Shown here: positions 26,651 to 40,268 of the stretch, in pieces
Layout: each line of letters starts with the position of its first letter
How positions within the stretch are numbered: position 1 is the stretch's first letter
Assembly (NCBI GenBank): GCA_949318235.1
Contig: OX439131.1
Location: forward strand, 28,478,489-28,542,488
Length of the DNA stretch: 64,000 nucleotides
DNA from: Ecdyonurus torrentis
Taxonomy: Eukaryota; Arthropoda; Insecta; Ephemeroptera; Heptageniidae
Direction: 5' to 3'
Made by a program: the position numbers and the translations under genes
The notes under the pieces: generated by a model
Told to the model about the DNA's origin: nothing
What the model saw: the letters and a program-made list of their open reading frames with translations, nothing else
Databases searched by the model: none

Positions 26651-28544
26651 AACAATTTTAAATTATTAATGTTTGTTTAATATTATTGCTTATAATGTAA
26701 CAAAAATTATAATACGTAAAAAAATGGATGAGCTTAAATTTAATAATATGATTTTTTTTTTACAAAATTTACATTTTGAATCATAAAAACAACAATTCAT
26801 TATAAATGATTACTAATTATAAATCATATATTTTTGTCCATATAAAAAGTAATAAATATTTAAAAAAAAAGATAATTTTTACATATATAATATATCAATT
26901 TCATCTAAAAGTAAAAATAATAGCAATAAATAAAATAACTAAAAAACAAAAAACAAAAAAACAAAACATAAAATTTAATTACTAGTCTATATACCAATAT
27001 GTATATTTATTTTATGAAAAGTAATAAAAAATTACACGTAAAAGTATTATTTATATTTGAAATTATTTTACTATAACTCAAAAAGTAGAAATTATTAGTA
27101 TAAATATAATATGATATAATAGAAGTACGGCCATACATTGATATTTTTTCATAATTCATCATAGTCTTCTATATCAAAACATTATTATTGTGGCATATAC
27201 GTATTGCCCTGCAATCATACATCATTTCTGTGATTTTTATGTAAATTCACGTTTTTATTATTATTATTAAAGGTGTTGTGTATAAGACTCATATATTAAT
27301 AATTTTTAAAGTCTCTGCTATTATATGTACCTCAATAACTATAAATCTGCTGCACTGAGTTGACAAACATTTAAATAATAATTTATTTTTAAACTATTAT
27401 TTTAAATATTTATAATTAGTAGCTATTTTATTGTGAATATAAACATTTTTGAACATTTAATACTATGAATATTATAGTATAGAAATTGATAGAGTCGTGA
27501 AGCTTAATATAGCATTTTACAAGATTGAAATGTAATTATACATCAAGTGCATCATGCATATATTTTATAAAAGTTTATAGAAGTTGAAATATGTCAATTA
27601 TTAAAATTTTAAAATAAGATATTTTTGCACGCCATTATAATGTTAAAGAACATCAGAAATGCTGTATAATATACAAAACAATAAACCCCAACACCTCATG
27701 AACTATAAGTTTATATTATTAGTTTATATAATATGTATGTACTGGCAAAAGGAATATAGAAATCAAGAGGTTGCGTTCTAATTAAAGCAAGCTGATCCTC
27801 TTGGGATGTTTACTTTCTATATGATGCAAAGCAAGGGGAAGAGAGGTAGATTCACAATTCCATAAAGCTTTTTAGTCCCCTATATATATTAAATATTATA
27901 CAGAAATGTAAAACGCTTTATTCTACTTTGTAATTGCTTAGCTAATTGCGGGATTTAAGACTTTTGTGATGAAATAGAAACAAAACGTTCATTATTCATT
28001 AAATTTCAAGGTTTTGAAAGCAAAATGTAATACAAATGCAAAATCCTACATACATACACTCTTAGAACATCCAGGGAAAATATGACAAAGAATATGGTTT
28101 TTCATAGTAAATAAAACAGAACCCTCCTCTAAGGACAAGTGTTGTGGCATTTCACATTATGCGAAACACTTCCTGCCTCAGACTTCATCCCTTATGGTTT
28201 GCCACGACTTTTAAATCCGTGGTAATCATTGAAAAATGAAGATATCGCAATATAATTTGACGGAATTTGATCAGAAAAATATTTTAAGGAAAACTACGAT
28301 ATTAGATTAATTTTATTGCGATCCATTAGGGAAATATGCGCAATTACTTAAAATTATTTTATTTGTATGCTTTATTTTGCTGCCTGTATTTAACAAAAGT
28401 GACTGCACATGTGGGCGAATGTGCAAGAGCAGGGGGAAGGTCGAGGCAGGATGCGCCGCCGGTGGTTGAAGACACTGTACCAGGGGGGCAAGGCATAGCA
28501 ACGACCCTACAAAATAAGAAGATTGTACGGATTTTTTTTTCTTC

Positions 28545-29262
28545 AGTCAGTGAGCGGTTGTGTGTCAGTGAAGTACGTTTTTTGTATATGTGATAATAAT
28601 TAAAAGTTATTTTAATGAAAACAGTGAAAATCAAGCAGCATCGCAACGCCTCTATGTGCGGATAAAATTTATAAGGTAATTATTGATATTTTATTACATT
28701 ATTTATTTTTAGTTTTTACATTGTAAATATTATTATTATTGTTAATGCAATAATACAGTCGTTGACAGAAAAAAATATATAAATTAAAGAATAAATACTT
28801 TAATTTCTAGTATAACATAAGCATATATTATAATATCTAATTTTATGCATTACATTTTAGATAACGACAGGCTTGGATCATGGTGCCACGGAGGGTGCTA
28901 CACAAGAAGTCTCTGGATGGAATAATTTTAAACGGTATGTAATTACGTTCTTTTGTGATTGTCAAAAATATAATATTGATCTATATTATTGCCATATTGT
29001 ATCTTTACCAATAGCTGCACTGCAATCACAATTAAATATCAAATTTATATACACTAAATATATTTACTTATTTCTCTCTCTTTCTTTTTTTACTATGTAT
29101 AGTAATTATACATGATGTTAATTTTGTTTTTAATTTATTCAACAGATATCTGAAGAGGGTGGATAAGACGCATGGGGTGAGGAGGAGCGCACGCACTACA
29201 ATGAAAGACCGGCTCATCACCTTTGTCTGCACGTTGACCTGCGATTCTTTGTCAAAATAAAA
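28545..29262 (+). ncRNA. Candidate three-exon spliced transcript, probably non-coding
   Basis: TCAGTCAGT near 28545 resembles the arthropod TCAGT initiator. Possible exons are about 28545-28675 (donor AAG|GTAATT), 28861-28934 (acceptor TTTTAG, donor ACG|GTATGT) and 29151-29262 (acceptor CAACAG), closed by AATAAA near 29257. These exons are visibly less AT-rich than the introns between them. One frame stays open across both junctions and ends in TAA at about 29259, but it has no upstream ATG and I recognise no family. Exon 2 and exon 3 read in that frame include GWNNFKRYLKRVDK. It could be a lncRNA, a degraded gene or a chance arrangement. Confidence 0.3.
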
Positions 29263-29507
29263 AGTGAAAGTTTTTTAGTCAACCATCTGGGTATAGTTGT
29301 AAAATTTTAGTAAAAATAGACAAAAAGTGTATATATATAGTTCGTATATCTTGAAAGAAAAAAATGCAATATATCATTGTTCTTAGTTATAAACAAAATT
29401 AAGTAATATGCTATATTATTAAAAATATTTTCTATATTTTATATTCATTTGTAATTTGTATGTAAGCATTTTTTTCTGAAAGCATTACATATTTTATCAA
29501 GAAACCA

Positions 29508-29511
<4 letters not shown>

Positions 29512-29549
<38 letters not shown>
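29512..29549. repeat. (CT)n microsatellite
   Basis: CT tract of about 38 bp. Confidence 0.94.
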
Positions 29550-29554
<5 letters not shown>

Positions 29555-30047
29555 AGACGAATAAAAAAATGTTTTGATTTTATAAAAAAATGCAACATAA
29601 ATTCTGTGGACTTAAAAAAAAATTGCAAATATACTTAACACAAAAAAAATGTTATACAAATATTGTTTATGTTAAATTTTGTGTTTTTCAATAAATCTTT
29701 AAATGAATAGTTTGTATTATATTTTTCCATACTTGAATATAACATTATTTTTATAGATATAAATATTATTAAATATATAGTAATTAATAATTATATTAGG
29801 TAGAAAAGTTGGGTTGTAATTTTTTAATTAGTTTTCTTTTTGTCTGTATACTTTTGTATTCGTTCTACGAAAAAAAATTGTCATAGCATTGTAAGTAAAA
29901 AAAAAAAAAAAAAAAAAAAGAAGTTGTTATATTACCATATCATTAAAATATTTTAGATTAAAATACAACGTAATCTATATATATTTTTTTCTTCTTGCAT
30001 AAGTGACATATAAATTTAAAAAAAATTGATATAACCATTAAGTTAGA

Positions 30048-30114
30048 AGTTACGGCAACCATAGCTAGCTAACCTAGGGAGACCTCTTAGATCATATCCG
30101 TGGTAGCCGTAACT
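30048..30114. repeat. Short inverted repeat
   Basis: AGTTACGGCAACCAT at the left and the reverse complement of AGTTACGGCTACCACGG at the right, around a spacer of about 34 bp containing GCTAGCTAACCTAGG. It looks like a small foldback element or the ends of a deleted transposon. Confidence 0.55.
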
Positions 30115-31613
30115 TGAGGCAGGGCGGCAGGCAGGCTCTTAGAACACATGGCACCTCGAGCGCAGAACGCATGGAACCACGAGCTCAGATGCCGTGGTTG
30201 CCACGCATTGGATCATCCCTGGATCCAGCAACTCAGAAAAACTGAGCACCTGGTACATTTTTTACAAGGTTTTCCAGGGGTTTGGAAGCAAAATTTTCTA
30301 AGAGTGTACTATTTCATGGATTGTATAAAATCTTATAGAGAACACATTTTAATATTATTATAAATTTTTTTTTAAATCAAATCTACACTGAAAGAATCAT
30401 GGGTTCGAAACTTGATCCCAGCGCAGGGTCCATCATGCTCCGTCTGCAAATAGGGCAAGGATGATTTGCGTGTCTCTACAAATGTCATTTCTCCGAAGCT
30501 ATAGGTGACCCATGATTCAGGAGTCAAGAGGTGTTTCAAAACTTTGATGGTTTTGTTTCTCCAGGTTTATTTATTGAATTTGAAAATATCTCATCGGCTG
30601 CAAAAGACAAGCTTCTTATGGTTTTCTTTCGTTATTCCAGGTGAATTACATGGGACAAATTTAATGTAGGCCATAGGTCCCCATATATCCCTTTCCTGAA
30701 ATTCCTTTCATCCATTACTGGATAATTCAGTGCCAAACGATATGTTCGAAAAAAGCCTGCTAGCATATCCTTTCACGTTTTATATTATATCTATGCTGGT
30801 GTCATTCCAATAATATATATATATATATATTAATCTGCAAGGACTTAACATAATTTTTAAAATTAATTCACTTATTTTTTTAAAGTATGCAAATCAAAAT
30901 ATAATACCGGCGCCATGTATAGTTTTTATAAGTTTAAAAATAATGAATTTAAATCTTATAAATAAAATAATATATTTTATAATTAAATGAGTGGGAATGA
31001 TTACGTCGACGACTTTATTTTCTTTATAAAATCTGCTGAAGAGAGAGGATTTAAACAATAAACCCTACAAGCAATGAGAATACAAAGTAGTCTCTCTCTC
31101 TCTCTCTCTCTCTCTCTTATATACATACAAGAACATAATCTAACAAGCTTTTATTGTATTAAAATAACACAAAGAATTAAAAAGGTTTATTTTTTTTATA
31201 AGTTTATCAAACGTGCATGATATAAAAAGGAAGTGAAAAAAGTTTAATTTTGATGCTATACACAATTTTACATGTTATAGCTGCATTGATACTTTAAATA
31301 TCAATATCACTAATACAGATTATAGTGATGAAATTTGGTTATAACTTTAAACATATTTTAATGGTGATCATTATATAATATTTTACTTCTAAGTGATGAT
31401 AATTGTATGAATTAAAAAAAAAAAAAAAAAAAAAAGTTGTTGTTCTTATATACTAAAAGTGTTTATATCAAAATATATAAAAGGAAACATTTTCTTTTAT
31501 TTGACATCCTTTATAGCAAAATAAGGTTTTAAATTGTTAAATTTAAAAATAGTTTAGATCACAAAAAAATTGTATTCAGTATAGTATACAGTTATAAGTT
31601 TACAAAAACTAAA

Positions 31614-31618
<5 letters not shown>

Positions 31619-31680
<62 letters not shown>
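31619..31680. repeat. (TA)n microsatellite
   Basis: Perfect TA tract of about 62 bp. Confidence 0.95.
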
Positions 31681-31681
<1 letters not shown>

Positions 31682-32737
31682 GCTAACGTAAACTTAATGT
31701 AAAATTGGTTACGTGTTAATCTTTAATTAGCAACTTTGATTAGTGTAACTTAATATAATATGTTTTTAATTTTCATGTAAACTATAAAAAAATGCGCAGG
31801 CTATAAAAAATTCTATAATGCATTATAGTTGTAATTGAAACTATACAATATAATAATAGCATAAAAAAACTCATTGCAATGTGAAAATGCACATTTTATA
31901 TTTTTATAGAAGTTCATTATAAAAAATACAGGTAATTGGTTAACTGTATATATTATATTTTTAAGGAATTGCCTTATTGAGACATTGTGATTATAGAGTC
32001 ATGGCGCAGACTGTGCAAGAACAAATGAAAATACTAATTGCATAATTTCTAATTTTATACTAAAGTTTTGTAGAGGCTTAATATAGAGAACATATTTTTT
32101 ATTTAATTATTTGTTGAAGTTTTAAAGTCATATTTCAGGAATATACTGTATGCAAAGTATGTAATTATATTATTATTTACTAAAATTAATTTTGTTGTCA
32201 GTGTTAAAAATCAAATAAATATCGGAAAGTTAAAATAATTTAATTTTAATCCATTTAAACGCATAATAATTTATTTTAACAATACGCGCACATTAATATA
32301 TAAAAATATAACAATTTTATAATCTATTTACAAATAATAAAATGGATACATATACGTTTCATTATTATAACACCATATTTTTTATTTTAATTAAAAAAAA
32401 AAAACGCATTTATACAATAATGAAATAGAAAGAGTTTATTTAATTGCTATATATATGTGAATTGTTTAGAATTGTTAGAAGTGTTTTGTTATTGAATTGA
32501 TGGTCTCATGGCTCTTCATGTATATAATAGTGCAAATGAAGCCTCAGTATTATATATATATAGGGTGAACTGTGCTTTATAATGCCCGCTGAATGATAGC
32601 CACCCCATGTCATTCCATATACCCCCACATCCCATACCCCTAAATACTGTTCAAACACGCTCGCTTATCGCCCTCTCCCCCTTCCCTTTTTTCACTCCCA
32701 TATGGGACAATAATTAAATCAAACGAGCCTATATATG

Positions 32738-32742
<5 letters not shown>

Positions 32743-32813
<71 letters not shown>
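32743..32813. repeat. Compound (CT)n-(TA)n microsatellite
   Basis: About 38 bp of CT followed directly by about 33 bp of TA, the reverse complement of the (TA)n-(GA)n junctions at 16.7 and 24.5 kb. Confidence 0.96.
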
Positions 32814-32814
<1 letters not shown>

Positions 32815-33045
32815 AATATTATTTATAAATGTTGGAGATTTGATATCAATGAAAAATGAGTTCTGATGTATAATTGTTGTGATGGCTGACACTAACCGTG
32901 AATTATTATTGTTGTGGAACAATAAAAATGTAACAGTGCTGTCATATTTTGTATCATGTAGCTAGCGCTGATTGCGCTTTAATACAAATAAAATATATAA
33001 AACACTCGCCGTATATAGGGCTATCTGCGTATAATATGTCAACTT

Positions 33046-33046
<1 letters not shown>

Positions 33047-33082
<36 letters not shown>
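33047..33082. repeat. (CT)n microsatellite
   Basis: CT tract of about 36 bp. Confidence 0.94.
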
Positions 33083-33086
<4 letters not shown>

Positions 33087-33601
33087 GTTTTATTTATTTT
33101 TATTGTTATATTTATTATATAAAAAACGAGTGTCCGTTCAAATGGTATTGATCAACCGTATAATAAAATATATAAAAGTTATTATTTTTTCCATTTATTC
33201 GCTATTTCAAAGTTTTATATATACAATATTATTATGTAATGGCATATTATTTATTTTATAGCATATTAGTTATTTGTTAAGTGATAATTTATGAGAAACT
33301 GAAGCACTGCAATACAAACCATGAATTATAATCATATTGTCTTGAGTGATAATAATCAATGATGACTATTAATGATTATTCATTTGATTTGTTATGGACA
33401 TAGAGTTTCTAATATTAAATATAACATAATATATTATTTCTATAAAAAAATATAGTAATTTGGTTGTAGCACAATTATTTTAAAATATATACATAATATG
33501 TATAAATATGTATATATTTATGTATAAATATACATAATAATTTTAGGAAAGTATGAAAAATACATATACTTAACATTCAATTTTTTTATATAATATTATA
33601 G

Positions 33602-33745
33602 AAAAAAAATGTTAAAAATAGAAATGAAAACTCTAATGATATTTTAGACGGTCAAATATATGAGTGCAATATTTCTGTAGTTGCGAATAAATTTGGTATA
33701 GTTAAGGATACGGATATTAAAGGGCTCCAGGCCTCAAACAATTGA
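33602..33745 (+). pseudogene. Exon-like block with a weak Ig-domain resemblance
   Basis: After a polypyrimidine stretch and ATTATAG, an open frame of 47 codons runs to TGA at 33743-33745. Part of it reads DGQIYECNISVVANKFG, which resembles the D-x-G-x-Y-x-C end of an Ig-like domain. No other exon of such a gene is seen within several kilobases. If real, it would be a stray terminal exon or a fragment of a duplicated gene. The resemblance is short and may be chance. Confidence 0.15.
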
Positions 33746-33835
33746 ATCAAAAATGTAAAATTCATTTGATGGGACCATCATTCATACACATATTATATCC
33801 TTCAACACTTCTGTAGCCTCACAAACTTGGGTTGA

Positions 33836-33933
33836 AAAACTGTAAAGTAGAGGCAACTTTAGGACTTCATGACGTCAACAATTCCGGGTCTACAAAGGAG
33901 ACTGTAGCGCTGGTTGCCTACTTTACAAGTTTT
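33836..33933. mobile_element. Small foldback element
   Basis: The left arm AAAACTGTAAAGTAGAGGCA and the right arm GTTGCCTACTTTACAAGTTT are inverted copies around about 55 bp containing TGACGTCA. ACTGTAAAGTA and GTATAGCAGTGATCAG (33969 on) also occur in the 330-bp repeat family, suggesting shared ancestry or a nested insertion. Confidence 0.5.
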
Positions 33934-34702
33934 CTTCCCAATTTGCGAGAGTACATAAGCATAGTGCGTATAGCAGTGATCAGTAATGATTATAGCGAAA
34001 AAAATGACAATTGTCTTATGCTTTTTAAATAAGGGTGGCGTTTTTTTGGGGGGGGGGGGGGGGGGCAAGGAAACAATTTTACAAACAATCCTATAGTAAT
34101 ACATACATTCTCCTGAATTTTATTGTTAATTTCAAAATCCATCGAACAAAAATTCCCGATGGATCTTTGTTATTTTCTGTAAAATAAATAATATTTATAT
34201 AAATTTTATAGATAAACCTATTATACATTTTAATATGTCAGCAAATAAAAACAGAACATATACATAATGAACACAATGAACTTCAAATTTCAATCTATAT
34301 AATATCAAAGATCTTTTATATCACTTATTGATATTCTCACATAACTGTCTTAATATTATATTATTAAAAGATGACTTGAAAATTAACCAATTATTTTATA
34401 ATAATGTGCTTAATGATTCAACAATAATACCACCTGCTTGCTACATCCTGTGACTTTAATTTCTTTTTTCACTGTATAATATATCAATATTAAAACCTAA
34501 ACTATATAATATAATGTAACGTCATCGTCCTTGCTATGATGTGTTAAATTTTTTATCATTATTATTTATAATAATTCTATATATGTATAGATGATGCGAT
34601 CATTTATTACATTTTTTTTATTACGATGCTCTTTTTAGTTTTTTTTACCTACAACAAATTATGAACACCAAATTTGATTTCAAAACAACAGTTTATCTAA
34701 CT

Positions 34703-34706
<4 letters not shown>

Positions 34707-34751
<45 letters not shown>
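34707..34751. repeat. (TA)n microsatellite
   Basis: TA tract of about 45 bp. Confidence 0.94.
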
Positions 34752-34755
<4 letters not shown>

Positions 34756-36039
34756 TGGACTGACAGCATAATCATTCATTTTTTTATTATTATATTATAT
34801 CTTTTATTAAACGTTTTTTTATATGACATTTGTTTGTTGTTAATAATTTCATTGAAATGTTGGATGTTCATCATATAAAGACTATACAAAAGCATTAAAG
34901 TCTCCATCATTTAATCACACTGATAAAAAAAAAGTATATAATAATATAATATTAAAAAAGTCATATAACCACATTATAACTTTTTGTTGTTGTTTCCCAC
35001 CAAATTTAAAGTTTTTAAATACACCATAATATTTTATAAATATATGTATAAAAAAAAAAGAATAAGTATAATGAAGGTGGGATGATGCTATAAATGAAAA
35101 CATATAAAAGTAATTTTCGCTTCTTGAAAGTCATCAAATTAGCTTGAATGCATTTTAATATAATATTCAAGTCATCTTCATGCGTGGTACATTAAACTTG
35201 GGAGGCGATTTGGAGTCATTATTTGGTGATTAAGGAGCGCAGTTATAGAAGTGATTAATGAAGATGATGTTATGTGACGTCATTATAGTTCTGTTTCTAT
35301 ATATAATATATAAGAACACCCTCTATAATATATATAGAATAGAAAATCGTGCATGCATGGCTTCTGAATTTATATAAAATAATCTTAAGCTAATATTCAG
35401 ATCTATAAAATTTAATTCTTATGGAGTTTGTAAAAATAAGGTATTAAATTATTTTTATATTTTATAGTAATATTTCAATTAAAATGTCATAAATTTTGTA
35501 TATTTTGAACTATTTTCCGACTATTTGTATAATATTTTGAACAAAATATTACGCTTTTCATGCAAACATCTATAGTTTCTAAAATACATAAAAAATAAAA
35601 TAGCATATATTCTGACAGATCTTAATTTATTATTATAACTTTTTTTTTTTTTTTTTTTTTTTACTTTTTTTTTTTTGTATAATGTTAAAATGAGATATTT
35701 TGCGCATCTTTACATAATATCTTATTGACTTATTCCATACAACTAATTTTTTATTGGCAAAGGTCATTTTTATATTATAAATATTATATATTATTACGTA
35801 TGTCTCCTTATGTCTCCTGAAAGTATGTCTCTGCTGAGAGCGGAAAAAAAAAGTTAGAAGAAAAATGAAATACATCAAAGAAAAATCAACTTTCAGAGAA
35901 TGTAAATAAAAATTATTTTATTCCATCAGGACTTAATTTTGCAATATTTAAGCATATAAAATATTGAATTTATAACAACATTTTACTATACTTAATTCTT
36001 AATTATATGATCTACGTACATACCTTATATTCTTTGATT

Positions 36040-36043
<4 letters not shown>

Positions 36044-36093
<50 letters not shown>
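36044..36093. repeat. (CT)n microsatellite
   Basis: CT tract of about 50 bp followed by three ATTCTC units. Confidence 0.95.
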
Positions 36094-36096
<3 letters not shown>

Positions 36097-37096
36097 CTCA
36101 TTCTCATTCTCTTCTTTAAACTTCAACCTTTTCAATTAAATAAATTTTAGATAAAGATTGACTGCTGAAGAAAAATTGATTGTGTAATACATTTAAAATA
36201 AAAAGCCAGAATTTATAAAACATTTATTAACTAATATACTTCAAAAATAAATAAGCTTCTATAATCCAAACTATACTTTCTCATTTCCAAATAAATGAAG
36301 AGTTAATTACAATTACACACCTGTTTCAAAAAACTTCTAATAAATCAATTAACTTTTTTTTCCTCATCCTTTAAAGTTTGCTTTATATTTTAAAATAATG
36401 TTTGGTGGTGTATCATTTTGTAGCTTATATTATACGATATAAGTTGCCAAGAATCTTCTCTTCTAAAGATAGAAGTTCACAAATTGATACACAGTATAAG
36501 AAGAAGAAGTAAAGGAAGGAAGGGATGATGCTAAAGTTTGTATCGGGTTTTAAGCATGAAAAGTTGTTTAGTCGCATCTGCTACACACTGTGTGTGTATG
36601 TGTGTGTGCAGTGCAGTGCCGAGTATTGCGCTTCATGGATGTCGGGAGTTTGGCCGTCGTTTGCCCATCAACGCAGTATTCAATCATCGCCAATGGTAGC
36701 AAAAGAGAGAAAGAGAGAGAGAGAGAGTGTTCCAACATCTATCCATGATGCACTTGCGCAGACTCCGTGAATATTATCATAACAGTAGTTTGTAATTCCA
36801 TTACGTGTCATGCTGCAAGTCTAGGGTGGTGCACGTCGTGGTTGTGATTGAGTGATGAGGGAGAATCACGTGTGCATTTGCATGCACCCCTTCATCTGTC
36901 ACGAATACAGCAAGTTGTGTTGTAAATGATAGGGGAGAGTTGAACTTCATCATTACCTTACCAATATACTATATTATTAATTGTTATGTTCATATTATTT
37001 AATGGAAGACTATATAACATTAATTTTGCAATTATTAATTGTTGGTTTTCTTTATACTGTAGTTGGTATTATATATTTGATTAACGAAAAAAAATA

Positions 37097-37309
37097 TATA
37101 ATATTGCTAGTAATTGACTTATAAAGAAACAACTGTTTTGAGGCCGATTTTAAGTAATAGCGCTTACATCCACTTCCGTTTATACTATATAGGGATACGT
37201 ATACTGCGCATGCAAATTGTGTAGAAACGGAAGCGTATGTGAGCGAAGTCGCTTAAAGTCAGCCTCAAAACAGTTGCTTCTTTATAAGTCAATTACTAGC
37301 AATATTATA
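37097..37309. mobile_element. Palindromic MITE family A, copy 1
   Basis: Nearly perfect long inverted repeat. The left arm runs TATAATATTGCTAGTAATTG through ACTTATAAAGAAACAACTG and TTTTGAGGC; the right arm mirrors it to CTAGCAATATTATA. The loop holds ACTGCGCATGCAAA. Related copies are at 59094-59259 and 60968-61133. No coding content. This copy has the longest arms, close to 90 bp each. Confidence 0.85.
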
Positions 37310-39501
37310 TAAGTCAAAAGAGTGTAAAAAATCAACTATTTAAAAAAATATAAGTATTTTTAATACGTTTACGCTAGAAAAATAGTGCATAGCATTCAAA
37401 TTAAAGTGTTATGATTTATGATACATATATAGTAGTAATTTTTAGACACAAAACTGGTTGCTATCAAAATAGAACTATACTTTGAAATTGTATATAAGAA
37501 AATTAAAAATTAAAACAAAAACCTATAGATCGTTATATAAACTTATAGAACTGATTGAATTTTATTACGAACCCAGAGAAAAAAATTATATAAATTATAT
37601 ATGTATTGAATAATTTGAAAACTTGAATTATACATTTCAAGCTTGATTTTTTTTTTCATTGTTTATATTCTTGTGTAGTTCATATAGAAAAAAAATGCTA
37701 AGTTCATGGTCTATATCAGTCCATTCTATACTATAGTAAGGAATATTCCTTAAAATAGTATATATTATAACAAATATAAATATGCTTGATTAGAGGTGTG
37801 AAAACTGATGAGCAAAAGCCGCTCAGGTATGCAGGCCAAAAGTAAAGCAGGTACATTGAATATATCAGGGTCAGGTCTTTGTAGTGGCAGGTGCAAGGGA
37901 GGTTTTAATGCCAGTTTCCGCCGGCCGCCCCATTCACACATTGCAGTCAATGAGATTCAAGTTCCGACACTATTACCTTTACTTTGGCGGGCTATATAAG
38001 CTCATACTGTTATAATAAAAATATATTATTCTTTACAATAACTTTTTGACTTCTAAATCCTTCACACGCAAACACAAAAAAGAAGAAGAAAATCTTTTGA
38101 ATCACATATCCGGCCACGTATATGTATATACCTCATATAATACTGTATATTATAATACCTGTTCTTTATAAAAAGCAAAACTGGTTAGTCTCAAAATTTC
38201 ATTCAAACATGCATACAAATATACACTAAAAAGACATGCATGGCGTAAAAAAAAAAGAAAAAAAAAAGTGAAATATAATGAACATAACAATATACTGAAA
38301 GTATTTCTCACTTCTTTGCATTATTTACTGTATTATAGTTTCCTAAGTCTGGTTTTCAAGTATAAGGTATATATTTCAAAAGTTTTTTTTTTTTTTTAAT
38401 AATTTTAACAGAAAGAGAAGGAAGGTGCGTCTTATGTTTTCCTAGCGTCAAGTGTTTATTCAAAATCCAATACAATAAAGCATGAACTTAAAAATGCATG
38501 ATACAGCACCTATATATTTGATTGCATTATAAAATCTCAAGAAACGTCTCATAGAATAAGTTTTTGGAGAGATAGGATCATAATTCAAAATTGGGTTGGT
38601 TTAAAGCATGCAGGCTTCTCCTTAGAACATAACAATAATTTCAACTTAAACCGTTTAACTTTTGCAGCAATCTTCTTCAGCTTTTTACAGATTCAGTTCA
38701 ATTAATAGAGATAAATGGTATGACATTTTACATTTTGTATTTTTTGATGAACCTATGCTGAAACAAACAAACACAAACAAAAATCCAAAATTCATAAATT
38801 GTTTAAATTACAACATTATATACATATTTAACATTTCTTGTTTTAGTTAAAGTAAAATCTAAACTTAAATTTTAATCTAAAAATGTATTTTCTCATCTGT
38901 ATCATTTAAGAAACGCAGAAACAAAAATTGCCCAGTTTTTTATTTATTATTTTTTTTTTTTTTGACATTTTGAAAAATAATGATAATTTTCTTACGTTAT
39001 GTTTATGTATTAAAATTTGAGCTTTTAAAAAATGTATAAATTTGTCATAATATTAAAGCTTTATATTGCGTGTATATTTGCAGATGATGCAGTTATATAG
39101 CTCGCGTTTTAAAGTGTGTGTCATCAATATAATTGCACGTTAATCCTAATGCAAGCATCAGGGGGTGCGAAACAGCTGGGTCTCTTATAATATGGCACTG
39201 CTTGTAAACTGAAAAATAAATGTTGAATCCTTCTCATTTATAACATTCAGATTTAAAATAAAAAAATGAATAAATATCCCATTTGTTTTACAGTAAAGCT
39301 TTCATAATATGCATAAACACGTTATATATATTTACACAAAAGTTATATTTGTCAATTTATAAAATAAAAATATCAAGCTGGAATTAGAAAAGTTATATTT
39401 ATATATAAATAAAAAGAATATAATAAAAGAAAGAGACTAATGTGCTAAGTTTGTAAAATGTCATTATTTTTATATTTTATAATATAGATGTAAAAATATT
39501 A

Positions 39502-39504
<3 letters not shown>

Positions 39505-39568
<64 letters not shown>
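39505..39568. repeat. (CT)n microsatellite
   Basis: CT tract of about 64 bp. Confidence 0.95.
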
Positions 39569-39570
<2 letters not shown>

Positions 39571-40182
39571 TCTCTTATACACGAGAAAAGTTTTTCATTA
39601 TTTTTTAATTTAATTCTACTGTTTTATTACCTTCTACATATAAAATGAAAACATGGTATACAATTTGTAATGAAAGGGAGCAATATATATACTTTCTAAC
39701 AACACACGTCTCATCGTTAATTGTGACGTTTTTCAAGAGAAAACACGCCCTTCGTTACTCGTCGTGTGGCTCATCATCGCACGTTACTCTGGAGACAACC
39801 ACTGTTTTTTTATATCTTCACTTCATTTCGGGGTTAATTAAAATTATGGATTATAATTTTTTTATTACATTCTTTTTTTTAATAAAAAGACATAGTATAA
39901 TGTTTATTTTTAAATTTATTATGAAAGGAATAATTTCTCAGTTTGGACTCATCCTGCAATATTTTTAAGGTATTTATTTTTATGACATATAGCATAAAAT
40001 TTTAGCTATGAAAAAATATATTTTGCTACTTTGCTATTTATTTTGGTGCTTTAAATACTACAATGAAAAATTTTATTACAGTTATATATAATTATATATG
40101 ATGCATGTTTACGTAAAACTAACCTGAAGATACGACTATATAGAAAAGCATCGCAGTAATTTTTGATTAGAATATATAAAGC

Positions 40183-40189
<7 letters not shown>

Positions 40190-40265
<76 letters not shown>
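40190..40265. repeat. (TA)n microsatellite
   Basis: TA tract of about 76 bp. Confidence 0.95.

Positions 40266-40268
<3 letters not shown>

Larger units (their letters stand above)
29550..33600. other. Intergenic, no gene supported
   Basis: AT-rich DNA with A-runs near 29899-29919 and 31413-31435, (CT)n at 31091-31117, (TA)n at 31619-31680, (CT)n-(TA)n at 32743-32813 and (CT)n at 33047-33082. GC-elevated DNA at 30040-30760 includes an inverted pair at 30048-30114 and a GGGTTCGAAACTTG motif near 30400 that resembles a tRNA B box. This may be old repeat debris. No reading frame is convincing. Confidence 0.55.
33934..37096. other. Intergenic, no gene seen
   Basis: Contains a G-run of about 17 near 34049-34065, (TA)n at 34707-34751, T-runs near 35639-35662 and (CT)n at 36044-36093. 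Islands of higher GC lie at 35180-35290 (GTGATTAATGA and TGACGTCA, homeodomain and CRE-type sites) and 36580-36900 (E-box CACGTG and repeated TTTGCATGCA). Regulatory function is inference only. Confidence 0.5.

Noticed and set aside
28359..28646. 95-codon minus-strand frame
   Set aside because: No family resemblance, no splice context; overlaps the possible plus-strand transcript.
30395..30440. tRNA or SINE suggested by GGGTTCGAAACTTG
   Set aside because: No A box at the right distance and no cloverleaf arms; kept only as a remark.
36525..36770. 81-codon plus-strand frame in a GC-elevated island
   Set aside because: Includes TG and GA repeats and shows no recognisable domain; better read as non-coding.
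39690..39968. 107-codon plus-strand frame
   Set aside because: Hydrophobic tail is translated AT-rich DNA; no homologous domain and no splice or poly-A support.
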